Part shown: positions 12,401-25,354 of the stretch, one piece after another | Layout of the letters: each line of letters opens with the position of its first letter | How positions within the stretch are numbered: the first letter of the stretch is position 1 | Source: Ipomoea triloba | Taxonomy: Eukaryota > Streptophyta > Magnoliopsida > Solanales > Convolvulaceae | DNA: 64,000 bases | Direction of reading: 5' to 3' | Assembly (NCBI RefSeq): GCF_003576645.1 | Contig: NC_044916.1 | Span: 21,818,312 to 21,882,311, forward strand | Notes under the pieces: generated by a model | What the model was told of the DNA's origin: nothing | Seen by the model: the letters and a program-made list of their open reading frames with translations, nothing else | The model's database searches: none | Position numbers and translations under genes: made by a program

Positions 12401-13317
12401 GCAATAAGTCAAGCACGTTAAACCACATAGTTCTTTGGCTATATGGTTGTCCTATCCTACTTAAAACCAATTGGTGATAAGTAAGTTGACATTAACTATT
12501 TAACTACATTTCTCCATGGTAAGTCACAACGCCATGTCTCTAATCGAGCAAGGTGAACTTGGCCGACGCCCAACACCTGCCTGCTGAGTCATTGAGTTAT
12601 CGTAATTTACATCCTCCCAAATGCTGTTGGGTCGGGATGTGAGGGGTCTTGGGGTTGGGAATTCAACGTTTTGTGACAAGAAATCTTGCATAATTGCCAC
12701 AGTGTATTCTCAACTTTGTCTCTACTTCAGTAAGAAATGACTACTTCAAAGTTTTAGTTTATTCAAGAAAAGTAAGGACAAATATACATTCTAGGGTACT
12801 TTGCATAATTGTATCATATATACTTGATAAAGTAGTATTGTCTTTTATCACAATTATATATTTACACTCAGGGTATCGTTACTTATGATATTTGCAAAAA
12901 TTTTTATCTAGTTAAATATTTAAATATTGAGACTCCTTTTTTGGTTTAAAGTGCAAAGCTCACACATTATTATTGTGATAGATTAAAAAAAAAAAAAGGA
13001 AAAAGAAAAAAAAAGTGCATCTTCCCTTAGCTAGGTAGCAATTGGTTGTAGAAATTGACTATTGCATATCACATGTTGACCAATCTTTGTGGTCTCTTTC
13101 ATAATCATTTTTTATATTGAAACGGTTAGCATTCAATGTCAATCGATTACAATATCAGCTAAATCAAATAACATATTACAATAAAATTTTAAAGGATAAA
13201 TGGATAATACCATCGACCATAACAATTGTAATACCCAAAACAAATGGCAAGGGAATATCTTTTATGTGAACTAAAATATTCCACATGATATGAATGAAAT
13301 GTCTCTCTCTCTCAGGT
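12401..13317. other. Intergenic DNA without recognised features
   Basis: AT-rich with poly(A)-like runs near 12985-13015. No ORF of known type, RNA or clear repeat boundary is seen. Confidence 0.5.
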
Positions 13318-13535
13318 ATATAAAATAATGAGAGAAACTTGTAACTATTATTCAAGAGTGTACATCGGCTAAATCACACTTCTATATAATAACCTGCAAA
13401 CCATACATGAAAGGTAAATCTCACTAGAAAGACCCGATGTGACAGATTCAATCTAGAGAGTGTTGACAGGAATTGAACCCGTGATCTTTTGATATGAAAA
13501 TCACGCTCCACTCATTTGGCCTCATCTTCCAGGGT
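13318..13535 (-). mobile_element. SINE-like tRNA-derived repeat
   Basis: On the minus strand the sequence starts with a tRNA-like head. It has an A-box-like ATGAGTGGAGCG and a good B box, GGGTTCAATTCC, followed by a non-tRNA body with GGTTTGCAGGTTATTATA. The head-body arrangement and length of about 200 bp suit a plant SINE. The ends are not sharply defined. Confidence 0.45.
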
Positions 13536-14519
13536 ATATGTCATATTTATTTGATTGGATCCATCTATTTGTCCATTACGGAGTACTATTTAAGTTAAAG
13601 TGATGTTGCATTCGCTTCCTAATATTTTCCTCTTATATGACAATACATGATTGGTTCTTTTCATTTATTTTTTATTAATAAGTAGATTTTTTTTTTAATG
13701 TGGAGTGGGTCGGTCAATTTACAATAACTATTGAATAAAAAGAAATTTATTACTACTTCAGAAGGTGAACAATAGCAGGTAAAATAAGAAGGTCGAGAAA
13801 AATAACATTGTTCTTTATGTTATAATCATGGATTTTAAAACACAAAAATATTAGAATGTCCATAACACAATTCATGTAAATATTATTTCATCAGCTCTAA
13901 TTAAGATGTTCTTCCTTGATTACTCACAAGACACGATCAGGCTTGTACAGTTGTACATCTTGATTGTGACATTTATAATAAATAATGTTTTTACTTGATA
14001 AATATTAGAGGTAGGTGTCAATTTACATATGGTCTTCATTTGCAAGTAAATAATTAAATATTATACCAAATGTGGATAATATGTCAAAATCCTAATTTAA
14101 GATTACGTAACCATCTTACCTAATGTGAATTATCTTTTTCTTTTTAATATAATATATTTATAATAGTGTGCACATTGATATAAAATATAATCACAATAGT
14201 CAAATTAATCTAAATAAATAATATAAAATCCAATTAAATAAAACTTAATAAGAGTATGTTAGTCCTTAACTGGAATGAAAATTGTGTTAATAGTATTAAG
14301 CGTTTATTACCCTTTGTGTTATTTATTTGTGTTGTTCATTTTGCATTGTCTTCCTAATTTTACCCTTCACATTTTTCATTTTAACCTTTATTTTAACATT
14401 AGTCCTTAACTGAAATTTAAAATATGTTAATGGTATTGATGGCGATATAGGTAATGAGCCAGTTTGGTTCAAGTGGTTTGGTGGTAAAGGAGGTGGGCTG
14501 AAGAATTAGGTGGGTCGGT
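13536..14519. other. Intergenic DNA without recognised features
   Basis: AT-rich and non-coding. A tract around 14255-14290 and 14400-14435 repeats the phrase AGTCCTTAACTG, which suggests decayed repeat DNA. Nothing else can be supported. Confidence 0.5.
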
Positions 14520-14940
14520 TAAATGGGTAAGGAGGCAAGGGGGTCGAGATTGGTTGGGGTGCCGCTGACGATGGTTGGCCGGCCTCTTGGGCCGTCGAGG
14601 GGTGTATTGCCCCCCAGGCCAGTGTGTGCCCGGTGCCTCGGCGGCATGGTCCTTCGGGCCATGGCCATGCCGCAGTGGCGAAGGAGCCGACGTCGATGTG
14701 CATTCGCTGTTGCCTACGGTAGCGTGGCCGACGGGGGTGACGTGTGCCCCTTCAGGGCACCATCGCCCCTATTGCGAGGATTGGTGCTAGGTCGCCTATA
14801 CATGGGGTTAGCATGTTAGACGTGACATACGTGGTTGGTGGAGAAGAGGAACACTTAGAACCGTACACGTGGATGGCGTGGCAGGGGCGAGACACGTGCA
14901 TAGTGGGAGGTCGAAGGCTCCATTGATTCCCCCATGTGTG
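14520..14940. other. GC-rich island of unknown origin
   Basis: About 420 bp of distinctly GC- and CpG-rich sequence stands in AT-rich surroundings. Open frames run on both strands (plus 14523-14819, 14575-14790, 14744-14926; minus 14506-14703), but none has a recognisable domain. Overlapping frames on both strands are expected by chance in GC-rich DNA, so no gene is called. It could be a captured gene fragment or part of a transposon. Confidence 0.4.
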
Positions 14941-15239
14941 ATAAGGTTCCTGACGTCCTCATTTTTGCTACAATTGAGTTGAAATAAAGGAGTAAGACTC
15001 AGATTTCAAAGTAGGCTTGGTCGGAACCTATGCTAGTTCTGTTACAATTTTGTAGGGCAAAGATTTGTCTGAACAGTATGTAAATACTTATATTTTATGA
15101 GCAGTAAACACTCCCAAAATTATTCATTTTCTGAAATACTTTTAGTAGTGAGTATAAATACATTTCAACAGTAAGCACTAAAAACTTCTATCAGTAAGTA
15201 TGCATATAACTATTTATAATTAATTTACATGTTTCTAGC
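14941..15239. other. Intergenic DNA without recognised features
   Basis: AT-rich non-coding sequence between the GC-rich island and a SINE-like unit. Nothing further is seen. Confidence 0.45.
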
Positions 15240-15445
15240 TTGCGAGGTTAAGGTTTTTAGTTCATATGATGACACAAAATTCATGTTTAATGAAGAATCT
15301 CTTGAGTTTTTGGAATTTAGGGAAATGTATTTTTCATACCCACTTAAAAATCTATTTAGATTTTAGGCTCGAACCCACCCCCTTCCATATGGGAGTGCAA
15401 CCGGGTGCCACTAGACCACAAGGTCTTGGCATTTTAGTTTATCTT
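15240..15445 (-). mobile_element. SINE-like tRNA-derived repeat
   Basis: The minus strand reads a tRNA-like head. GTGGTCTAGTGGCACCC resembles an A box and GTGGGTTCGAGCC a B box, about 35 nt apart, followed by an AT-rich body. The boundaries are approximate. Only one copy was noticed, so the family identity rests on the promoter boxes alone. Confidence 0.4.
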
Positions 15446-15674
15446 AAACATGTGCACTATTTAATATAGCATCAGATATTCATATCATCATTTGCCAGTG
15501 TATAGGAGTTATTCTATATATATTATACAGTTGACACATATATACAAAAAGATTTCAATAAAAAGAATTTAATGTGATGTAAATAGTTACACAATCTAAT
15601 TAACCTACTAACATAAAAAAGTAATCTACATTTGTGTTATTTATCTTAAATGATTGTGTTACATGTAATAGGAT

Positions 15675-16420
15675 TTGGGCGGAAGGAGTTTTGAGATATG
15701 GGTTGAAGGTTCGGGTGGTTACCTAAATGGTAATGTCCCTTTTCTTCTTTGGGACAGGGAGTGCAACGAGTTGTTGGGCATTACCGCAATAGAGTTGAGG
15801 GCCAAGAATGCAAATGTATACAATTTTAGTTTTTGTCATGCTTATAAAATAAAATAACATGTTGACGTACAACTTTTTTTTTTATTTTTTATGTAGACAA
15901 GTTCAAAAATTCCAAAATAGATTGAGTCATAGGATGGATAGTGCATGGTTTTTAGGTTGGCAGTGAGGAAGGAACAATTTGAAAATCTTCACAATGCCTT
16001 TGCTTTTATGAGGATAAATAAGGACACTAAATTGATTGAGGATCATGCCCCAGAGTTACTAGAAAACTTGGATAAGGATCTTAGCTCAAAGCTAAAACAT
16101 AAATAAGATGATGATATTTTTGATGAGGTATATGTAGTAATATATTTTAACAGTTTTTTTTCCCTACCTCACTCTTTATCTATCACTTACAGTTTTTTTT
16201 TTTGAATTGGTTTTTAGGGTTTTGTATCGAGTGATAAAGCTGAGAGCTAGTCCAGTTGGAGTTGTGGCTGCAAGCAACTATGTTGGTGGGAATGATAGTT
16301 AGTCAGTTAAAAGGTGTCTTAAGAGTTCAGGAGTTACTAATGAGACACCGAGTAGTTCCACTACTCGAGGAGTAGAAGAGTTTGGGAGTCGAATGGTAGT
16401 TGACCAAACTTGAAGAGTTA
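15675..16420 (+). pseudogene. RPA1-like (replication protein A large subunit-like) C-terminal OB-fold pseudogene
   Basis: An exon at about 15675-15821 encodes PFLLWDRECNELLG, typical of the C-terminal DNA-binding fold of plant RPA1-like proteins (F-x-L-x-D-R-E). After an intron of about 75 nt, the next exon encodes MVFRLAVRKEQFENLHNAF and DTKLIEDHAPELLENL, which fits the following strands of the same fold. Its first 15 codons carry three in-frame TAG codons. A further piece at about 16218-16420 reads as a serine-rich tail (KRCLKSSGVTNETPSSS) with another stop. Such RPA-like proteins are known both as dispersed host paralogues and as passengers of plant Helitrons. I saw no Helitron ends. Broken, partial, N-terminus missing. 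Confidence 0.65.
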
Positions 16421-16845
16421 CTTAGGCTGCCACACGGAGCAGTGAACCAATTCAATCAGCCGAGGACGTAACTGGAGTTAAACCGATGAATCACACTATA
16501 TCTTTACTGAGTGGTCAATTGGATGTTCCCTCAAGGAGTCAAACCAAGGATATCCCAAGGAGTCCAGCAACTAATGAGCCGAGCAATATACATGTAGTGA
16601 AGTTGTTGCTTTTAGGGATAAACAACCCGCTGTTGTGACCTAACCAAAAAGTCCAAAACAAGCCTGAGACGTTGCTACATAAGGACTGACTAAACAATTG
16701 GTTGATCTAACCATTCGAATTGCTACACCAATTCAGTCACTACCTATTCGTGAAGGAGCTGATCAACAATTGGTTGATCTAACCATAGCCCTGGGTGCCT
16801 TTGACATACCTAGCACTCTTTTCAGCAGGCCCTAGTGGTTGTCTG
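16421..16845. other. Unassigned sequence between the RPA-like pseudogene and a copia remnant
   Basis: Moderately GC sequence with an imperfect direct repeat: the phrase CAATTGGTTGATCTAACCAT occurs at about 16695 and again at about 16768. It may be the rest of the RPA-like tail or its host element. No clear gene. Confidence 0.4.
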
Positions 16846-18235
16846 TAGGAGAGTGCATAAATTGACATAGCCTGTTAACTAAATATGAGAGATCAGGTCG
16901 AGTAATTATCAAGTACGAAAGAGCCCCTACTATGCGTCGATACTGTGTGGGATTGTCGTAAGGCTCAGTAGCCGGTTGTGTGACGGAGGCAGGTGTTGCC
17001 AAAGCTTTGCAGTCTGACATGCCTACATGCAATAAGATATCCTTCATGTAGCGCCGTTGAGAAAGAATAAAGCCATCCCCGTTAGAAAGTGCCTCAATGC
17101 CTAGAAAGAAACTCGGTGTGCCTAGGTCTTGGATTTTGAACGTGTTGGAGAGACGGTAGAGTAAGGTGCTAACCAAAGTCGGGTTGTTTCCCATCATGAT
17201 GATATTGTCGACGTACACAAGTAAGAAAACCCAAGAGTCCCCAGTGGTGTAGTAAAAAAGCGATACATCAGTTTTGGACGCCGAAAACCCTGTGGAAATT
17301 AAGAACTCGTGCAATCGTTTGAACCAGGCACGAGGTGCTTGCTTCAGGCCGTAGAGAGATGGTTGAAGGTGACATACATGACCTGGATGTGCCGGATCCT
17401 CATAGCCCGGAGGTTGCTTCATGTAGACTGTTTCAGACAAGTGGCCATTCAAAAATGCGTTGTGAACATCCAGTTGCTGTAAGGTCCACATGTTGGAAAC
17501 TGCAAGGGAAAACAGTATACGAACCGTAGTCGGTTTGACCATCGGATTGAATGTATGAAAAAAGTCTTCACCAGCTACTTGATTAAACCCCTTTGCGACC
17601 AGGCGCGCTTTATAGCGCTCAATTGAGCCGTCAGCTTTGCGTTTAGTGCGGTAGACCCATTTGCAACCAATTATGTTCATGTGCGGCATAGCTGGGACTA
17701 GCTGCCACGTATTGTTATGTAAAAGGGCGTTGAATTCCTGGTCCATGGCATCCTGCCACTGCGGGTGTCCCACAGCTTGTGAGTAACAAGTCGGGTCGGT
17801 AGTTGTATTAAGGGCATAAAACTGCTCACCCGTGCCCCGAGTCTTGCGACGAGTGCGCATTACGTAAGTGTTATCATGTGTCTGTGTTTGTGTCTGCGCC
17901 GTGGTAGCACAAGGCTCAGTCGGTGCTAGAGGAGCTTCTATAGGCATTGGTCTCGGCTCTTGAGCGAGCGGTAGTTCCTCGATGACGGGAACCGGTTGAG
18001 AAGCAGTAAGAACTGGGCCGGCTCCCCATGGAATTGCGGGAGTGTCTCGGTTTGAATCAACCTGTAGAGAAGTTGGTACAGCAAATGGAAAAATAGACTC
18101 ATCAAAACGGACATGACGGCAGATAAAGAATTTCTCCGTGGTCAGGTCCATGCAGCGGTATCCCCTAAAAGAGACAGGGTAACCTAGGAAGAAATAGGGT
18201 GCTGACCGATATTCTATCTTGTGGCGATTGTACAA
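16846..18235 (-). pseudogene. Copia reverse transcriptase with altered catalytic box
   Basis: A long frame covers the end of integrase (FFLGYPVSFRGYRCMD), the connecting region and most of RT. RT blocks include WVYRTKRKADGSIERYKARL, VAKGFNQ, LQQLDVHNAFLNGHL, YMKQPPGY and [12 protein letters not shown]. The catalytic YVDD is YVDN here, which replaces an essential metal-binding aspartate. The frame runs through ITRPDLSY and then leaves copia similarity near 16846, so RNase H is lost. This RT cannot be active as read. Confidence 0.85.
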
Positions 18236-19350
18236 CCTTAGATAAGGATAACATCGGCACCCGAAGACCCGGAAGAAGGTGTATGTGGGCTGTGTTTTAT
18301 GTAGACGGTAGTGTGGGCTTTGGAAGTGTATGGCAGAATACGGTAGACAATTGATTAAGTGGGTTCCTATTTCAAAGGCATAATCCCAATATTTTTGGGG
18401 AGCTGAGCTTTCAGCTAGTAGGGCTAAGCCGGTTTCGACGATGTGTCTATTCCGGCGCTCAACGCGCCTGTTTTGTTCATGTGTATAGGCGCACGATTGT
18501 TTATGAGTGATGCCAAGGGATTCAAAAACTTTATGTAGGCGACAATACTCACCCTCTAAATCAGACTAGATGGCTTTGATAGAACGCGAAAACCGTCGTT
18601 CTACCATCACCCGAAATAAATAAAAAATTGTATATATATACCTAATTTTAACCTTAATGGGTAAAACCAGGAAAAACACGAATAGTCATATACAAATAAA
18701 ACAAAGTATCTAAAGCTTGAATGAGAAATAACTGGAGACGGACCCCATATGTCCGTATACAACAAATCTAGAACATTTTTGCTACTGGTAAAAACTCTAT
18801 CTAAAGGAAAATGTGCGGACATCCCGAGTTGACACGCAGTACATATTTTGGAAGCACTAGCTTTATCCTTAGTGACTGGACAGTGTTTTAGGACTCTTTG
18901 AAGAACTTGAGTGTGCAGGTGACCCAACCGTTGATGCCACACCACAGATGACGCCCGAGCGGAAAGAAACGCAGAATGGATTTGCGGGATCAATAGCTTG
19001 TACAAACCACCGAAAGTGGACCCTTTAAGAAGAATCGCCTGGGTATTGCAGTCCTTCACAACAAACATATTCTTATGAAACTCAAAATGAACGTTATTTT
19101 CATTTGTGAAACAGTAAACTGACAGAAGTGGTAACGATAAATTTGGCACGTGTAAAATATTTGACATTTTTAAGGTTTTAGAGACAGAAGGAAGAACCGC
19201 ATGACCCACACGTGAAACATTCAAACCTGCGCCATCTCCGACTTAGAGCACATCACTACTAGTGTAGACTTTAGAGTGAGCCATCATCTGATCCTCCAGA
19301 GTAGCGTGAGAGGATGCGCTAGTGTCTGGATACCAAGCCTCTGTGGCTCT
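18236..19350 (-). pseudogene. Copia protease and integrase region, disrupted
   Basis: The protease start reads WYPDTSAS near 19345, where the usual copia motif is D-S-G-A. An in-frame stop lies at about 19244-19246. The frame 18607-19224 carries the GAG-pre-integrase zinc motif (WHQRLGHLH and CTACQLGMS) and the first catalytic Asp of integrase (LLYTDIWGP). A frameshift follows. At 18360-18580 the D-to-E part (SDLEGEY) and the ERRNRHIVE block are readable in another frame. Inactive. Confidence 0.8.
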
Positions 19351-20145
19351 CTACATCACGGTGTCACCGGAAACCGCCATATTAGCGTGAGCAGTTGGGC
19401 GGCCAGAGTATCGTTTGAAGCAGTAAACGACAGTGTGGCCGTGAGACCTGCAAATCTGGCACCGAGGACCTCCGCCTCTGCCACGACCATGCTGCCTCCG
19501 GCCGTTTAAAGAGTGGCGGCTTGTAGAATTATGATTGCCACCACCGTGTTTGTCGCGACTAGAGAAGAGAGCAGTCGGGGTTCCGACCAGAGTAGAGGAG
19601 TCCGCCGGCATATAGTCGCCGGAGTGGATGAATTCCTGCGCTTGGAGCATATTTGCAAGCTGTGACAACGTGACCTCCGTACCTGTAATAGTCAAAGAGC
19701 TCGCCATTACCCGGAATTTCGGGCGAAGCCTCGGAAAGACGTAGAGGATCTGTTCATCTTGTGACAGCGGACGACCAGCGAGGGAGAGGGCCTCAACGAT
19801 CATCTGAGCTCTGCCCAGGTATTCAGCCGATGTCGCATTACCTTGCGGGAGGGTCTAAAACTGCCCAAGTAAACTCAGGCAGCACGCACGAGTCGTGGAA
19901 GCCAGCGCCGACGTGATGGATTCCCACACTTCCCTAGCGGTGTTCCGACCAACTGCAAGGTGCATCACTTCGTCGGAGAGAGACGAAATGAGAAGGGAGA
20001 TGATTGACTTATCCTGTTGCACCCATGCGGAGTAAGCAGGGTTCGGCACTGTGGTGATCGCTAGCGTGGTGGAGGTTCTCGATGGCGGAGGAGTGGTGAC
20101 GGTGGCCGGAGGACACGGAACACCGCCATCAATATATCCCAGCAA
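19351..20145 (-). pseudogene. Copia gag
   Basis: Two minus-strand frames (20145-19855 and 19803-19351) separated by a stop make up a copia gag of the UBN2 type. It includes AYSAWVQQDKSIISLLISSL and AREVWESI, then VFPRLRPKF and a CCHC zinc knuckle (CQICRSHGHTVVYC) near the end. The single stop at 19855 splits an otherwise continuous protein of about 260 aa. The frame starts near the primer-binding site, as expected. Confidence 0.8.
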
Positions 20146-20371
20146 TCCTTGGCCGCAAAGGAACGAGATTAATTGGGTTCTTCATAAGAGGTAGTTTCTT
20201 GTGCTTAGCTTAATAGAAACGAAATGGTGTGTGGCTATAAGGGTATTAGGGGTGACTAGAGCAAGAACGGTGGTGGTGGTGGTGATGGTACGCTAGGAGG
20301 AATGAGTCGACATCGATGATTTTTGGAAAAAGTTAAGCAAACACCCAAACCTATCGCTATCTGATACCAGA

Positions 20372-20555
20372 TTAGAGATAGAATATCATAATCTTCAACT
20401 AAATTACAAGGAGAGAGAGAGAGTCCTATATGAAAGTAATCACAGGACTCTCCTATTCTATAGGACATAACTAATTGACTAGTCTACAACCACATAAATG
20501 TTATAAACTAATACTACTATTACTAACAACATCCATCTGTTTTAATCAACATTTC
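20372..20555 (-). repeat. 5' LTR of the truncated copia element
   Basis: A short LTR of about 180 bp lies between the primer-binding site and a TGTT/AACA-type end (complement begins TGTTGATTAAAAC). It contains a GAGAGAGAGAG tract and short repeats of AGGACTCTCCTAT. There is no second copy because the 3' end of the element is gone, so the borders are approximate. Confidence 0.5.
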
Positions 20556-20963
20556 CTTTACTAATAAAACACTAGGATTAATCACTAAGCATGAGATCAC
20601 TGCCAACACTTTTGGAGATATCTCTTTATGGACCTGAAATTTGGTTGAGGATATGGTAAGAAAATACATAAGATACATACCCAGATAATCATTAACTCAA
20701 GTAAGCCTTACTCTCAAATATAATTGGGAAGTAGTAAATAAGATTAAAGTATTGGTAATACCTTCAAAAAAATATTGAAAATAATCATTTTTATTTTATA
20801 TTAATTACATATTTAAAAATTATATTAAGTATTATTTATTTTAATTTTCATGTTGAGCATTAATTTAATTGCACAATGTGTGTATTATAACTAGTCATAT
20901 ATATAAAGACCAATTTCAACGATTAAACCAAGCATACTGTTGGTTTTGACATGAGATCTTGGT
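20556..20963. other. AT-rich intergenic DNA
   Basis: Nothing recognised. It includes at 20956-20963 the left copy of the 8-bp target duplication ATCTTGGT of the adjacent hAT element. Confidence 0.6.
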
Positions 20964-21208
20964 TCAGGGTGTCAAAGTGGGTTGAGGCACGCGGGTTGGT
21001 GTTAACCCACTCCATGGTGGGACGGGTGACAAATTTTACTGTGGACCATGATCCAAAACGGTGTTGTTTCTTTTAATGAAAAGAAAAAACACCCGCTCTG
21101 TGTAATTAGTTCTGTTCGTATAACATATTCAATTTCATTTCATATACATTGTAGTTTCATTTTGTTTCAACTACAATTTCATTTGACATTATACATACAG
21201 TAGTCTTA

Positions 21209-21385
21209 TAACTTTTTTTTTTAATACTATTGACTTTGTTACAATGTAGTATGTATCTGTTCATACATACTATTTTCAATCTACTGAAGCACAAAGAGCC
21301 AACGCCTCCACTGGGGATCGAACCTGTGACCTCTCACTTGGGAGGGCCACAATAGTCTTATTACTGTGAGACCTGTTATTGAATT
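21209..21385 (-). mobile_element. SINE nested in the hAT element (same family as 26050-26265)
   Basis: On the minus strand a tRNA-like head with the B-box-like CAGGTTCGATCCCC is followed by AGTGGAGGCG, CTTTGTGCTTCAG and GTATGTATGAACAGATA. It ends in an A-run, seen as the T-run at 21211-21220. The same body words occur in the same order in the plus-strand copy at 26050-26265, so the two belong to one SINE family. Confidence 0.7.
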
Positions 21386-21890
21386 TTATTTTATATACAC
21401 TGTAGTCTTATTACAACAACACTAAATTATAATTCTAATTCAATTACGGTTTCATTAGACAATAATACACTCTCAAATATGTGAAAATGTTATTTAATTT
21501 CAATTTATATACAGTCTAATTTCATTAGAACACAACTAAATTATTATTTTGATATAACTACAATTTCATTTGACAATGTACACTCAATATGTGAGACATG
21601 TTATTCAGTTTTTTTTTTTATACATACTGTAGTTTCATTTAAGCAAAACTAAAGTATTATTTCAATTCAACTACAATTTTATTTGATAATATACACTCAA
21701 TATGTGAGAATGTTATTTAGTTTCATTTTATACATACTGCAGTTTCATTTCAACACAACTAAAGTATCATTTCAATTCAATTACAGTTTCATTTGATAAT
21801 ATAAACACAATATGCGAGACAAATTATTCAGTTTCATTTTAGATACAATGTAGTTTCATTTTGTTCTTAACGCACCAAAATACGAGATCT
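21380..21890. repeat. Degenerate tandem array inside the hAT element
   Basis: A unit of about 110-120 bp is repeated four to five times. It contains GTAGTTTCATTT, a run of AACTAAA, CTACAATTTCATTTGA, and ACACTCAATATGTGAGA. A partial copy precedes the nested SINE at 21115-21205. Copies differ by scattered changes. Confidence 0.7.
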
Positions 21891-22926
21891 GTTAAAATTT
21901 AATGGCTGCTGTTTCTTTACTTAAAAAGCCGACGCTATTTTCGAACCATGGTCCACCGTATAACAATTGGGGACGGAGCGAGGAAGCATGCCTCATGGGT
22001 TTAGTAATATTAAAAAAAATATTATTTTTAAATTATATACAAAAAGTTGTATATTATTACTTTCAAATATTTCTAAAATATGCATACTTTTTAAATTATA
22101 TTAAACTAGTATTTTCACCCATGCGTTGCACAAAATGAATTTGTTATAATATTTTAAGAATATATTTGGATCGACATACAATTATATAAAATATAATAAC
22201 AACGAATATTATACAGTGCAATTGATGAAATAGATTGGATCGATTATATTCTGATGTTATCCTTGCTTGACTTTGAGCAAATAATTGTCCAATTACTTGT
22301 ACAATGTAGAGGTAAATTTTTTAAATAAAAGCATTATAGACACATAATTCTAAATTAAAGTTGCATATGTATCAATTTTTTGTGGCTACTACTTTATTTA
22401 ATTTAATAAGAGTAAAATAGAGTGAGGAACTTAATTATGCCAACTTTGATTGGGATGAGGTTCGAACCTAAGACATTTCTTATTGAAATCAATGAATACG
22501 TTAACAATTAAGGATAAATTTGAAAATCTCAATGAAAAATAAAAATCTAAACAATCTGAATAATTTATTTGATTTAATAATTTGACCGTCATTTTTTCTA
22601 CCCGTTATAGACTTAACTTTTTTTGTTTTTAGCTCTTATTAGTATAGTTGATAGGTATTGTATGTCATACAATATAAGTATTTTATTGTTTGTAATAATT
22701 TTTTTTTCTAGTTTTTTTTTTTTTCATAAGCTAGCTCGTGGGCTGGCCAGTGAGGCCCGCCAACCCGTATAAAGCGGGCTACTGGGCTAGAGTCAAAGAA
22801 ACTCGCAGGCCGGACTGGCCCGCATTGACCCCTAATCTTGGTAAAAAGTTTGTAACTATAAACTTTGGGGGATCAAACTGCAATTAAACTCATTCAGAAA
22901 TTTTTTTATTTATTAATTTCTGTCCC

Positions 22927-22934
22927 TAGGGTTT
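22927..22934 (+). promoter_or_regulatory. Telo-box in the RPS18 promoter
   Basis: TAGGGTTT, the reverse complement of AAACCCTA, lies 110 bp upstream of the start codon and just before TATATATT. Telo-boxes near the transcription start are characteristic of plant translation-machinery genes, where they couple expression to growth together with other elements. That role is family knowledge; the motif itself is directly seen. Confidence 0.7.
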
Positions 22935-23044
22935 ATGTATATATTGGCTTGTTAAATCCGATTCGCCTCAGAACCCCAACCTTCGTTCACAGTTCAGGCA
23001 TACAGTTCTTCGGAGAGCGAGAGAGGGGAGAGAAAGCCATAATC

Positions 23045-25052
<2,008 letters not shown>

Positions 25053-25354
25053 TTTTGGTTGCATTTGAATCCTGGATGGTTTTGTTTTAGAATATATTTA
25101 TATCTTTTATTTGTGATATTAGTATTTAGTACTAGTACGTTTTAAGCTAAAAGCTTGAGCTTTCATGTTTTTGTCAAGCAGGCATGATTTCACATTTCTC
25201 TTTATCATATTACTGGATAAGTTTTGAGATCTGTTTGTTTTGTTTTATGAAATGTCTTTTGAAGATGCCTAAAATGTGAGATGCATTGAGAATGAGATGT
25301 TTTTTGCATAGCCTTATTTAGTTGTTTAGGGTTAGTGGTGTAAACTATGAATTC
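25053..25354 (+). other. RPS18 3' flank
   Basis: T-rich non-coding sequence after the stop codon, presumably the 3' untranslated region. No canonical AATAAA is evident; AATATATT near 25091 may act as a weak signal. Confidence 0.4.

Larger units (their letters stand above)
16846..20555 (-). mobile_element. Copia LTR retrotransposon, truncated at its 3' end
   Basis: The minus-strand order is 5' LTR (about 20372-20555), primer-binding site, gag, protease, integrase and RT. The primer-binding site is seen on the plus strand as CTATCTGATACCAG near 20361, complementary in sense to TGGTATCAGATAG. The coding part stops abruptly in the middle of the RT-RNase H connection near 16846. RNase H, polypurine tract and 3' LTR are missing. 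Stops and frameshifts occur in gag and integrase. Confidence 0.85.
20964..22834. mobile_element. Non-autonomous hAT element with 8-bp target duplication
   Basis: ATCTTGGT occurs on both sides (20956-20963 and 22835-22842). The left end is TCAGGGTGTCAAAGTGGG, and the right end complement is TAGGGGTCAATGCGGG, both of the CAGGG(G)TGTCAA type found in plant hAT elements. An 8-bp duplication is the hAT hallmark. No transposase frame is present. The interior holds a tandem array and a nested SINE. The whole element lies just upstream of the RPS18 promoter. Confidence 0.85.

Noticed and set aside
14506..14926. Several ORFs in the GC-rich island
   Set aside because: Frames are open on both strands as expected from composition, and no domain is recognised.
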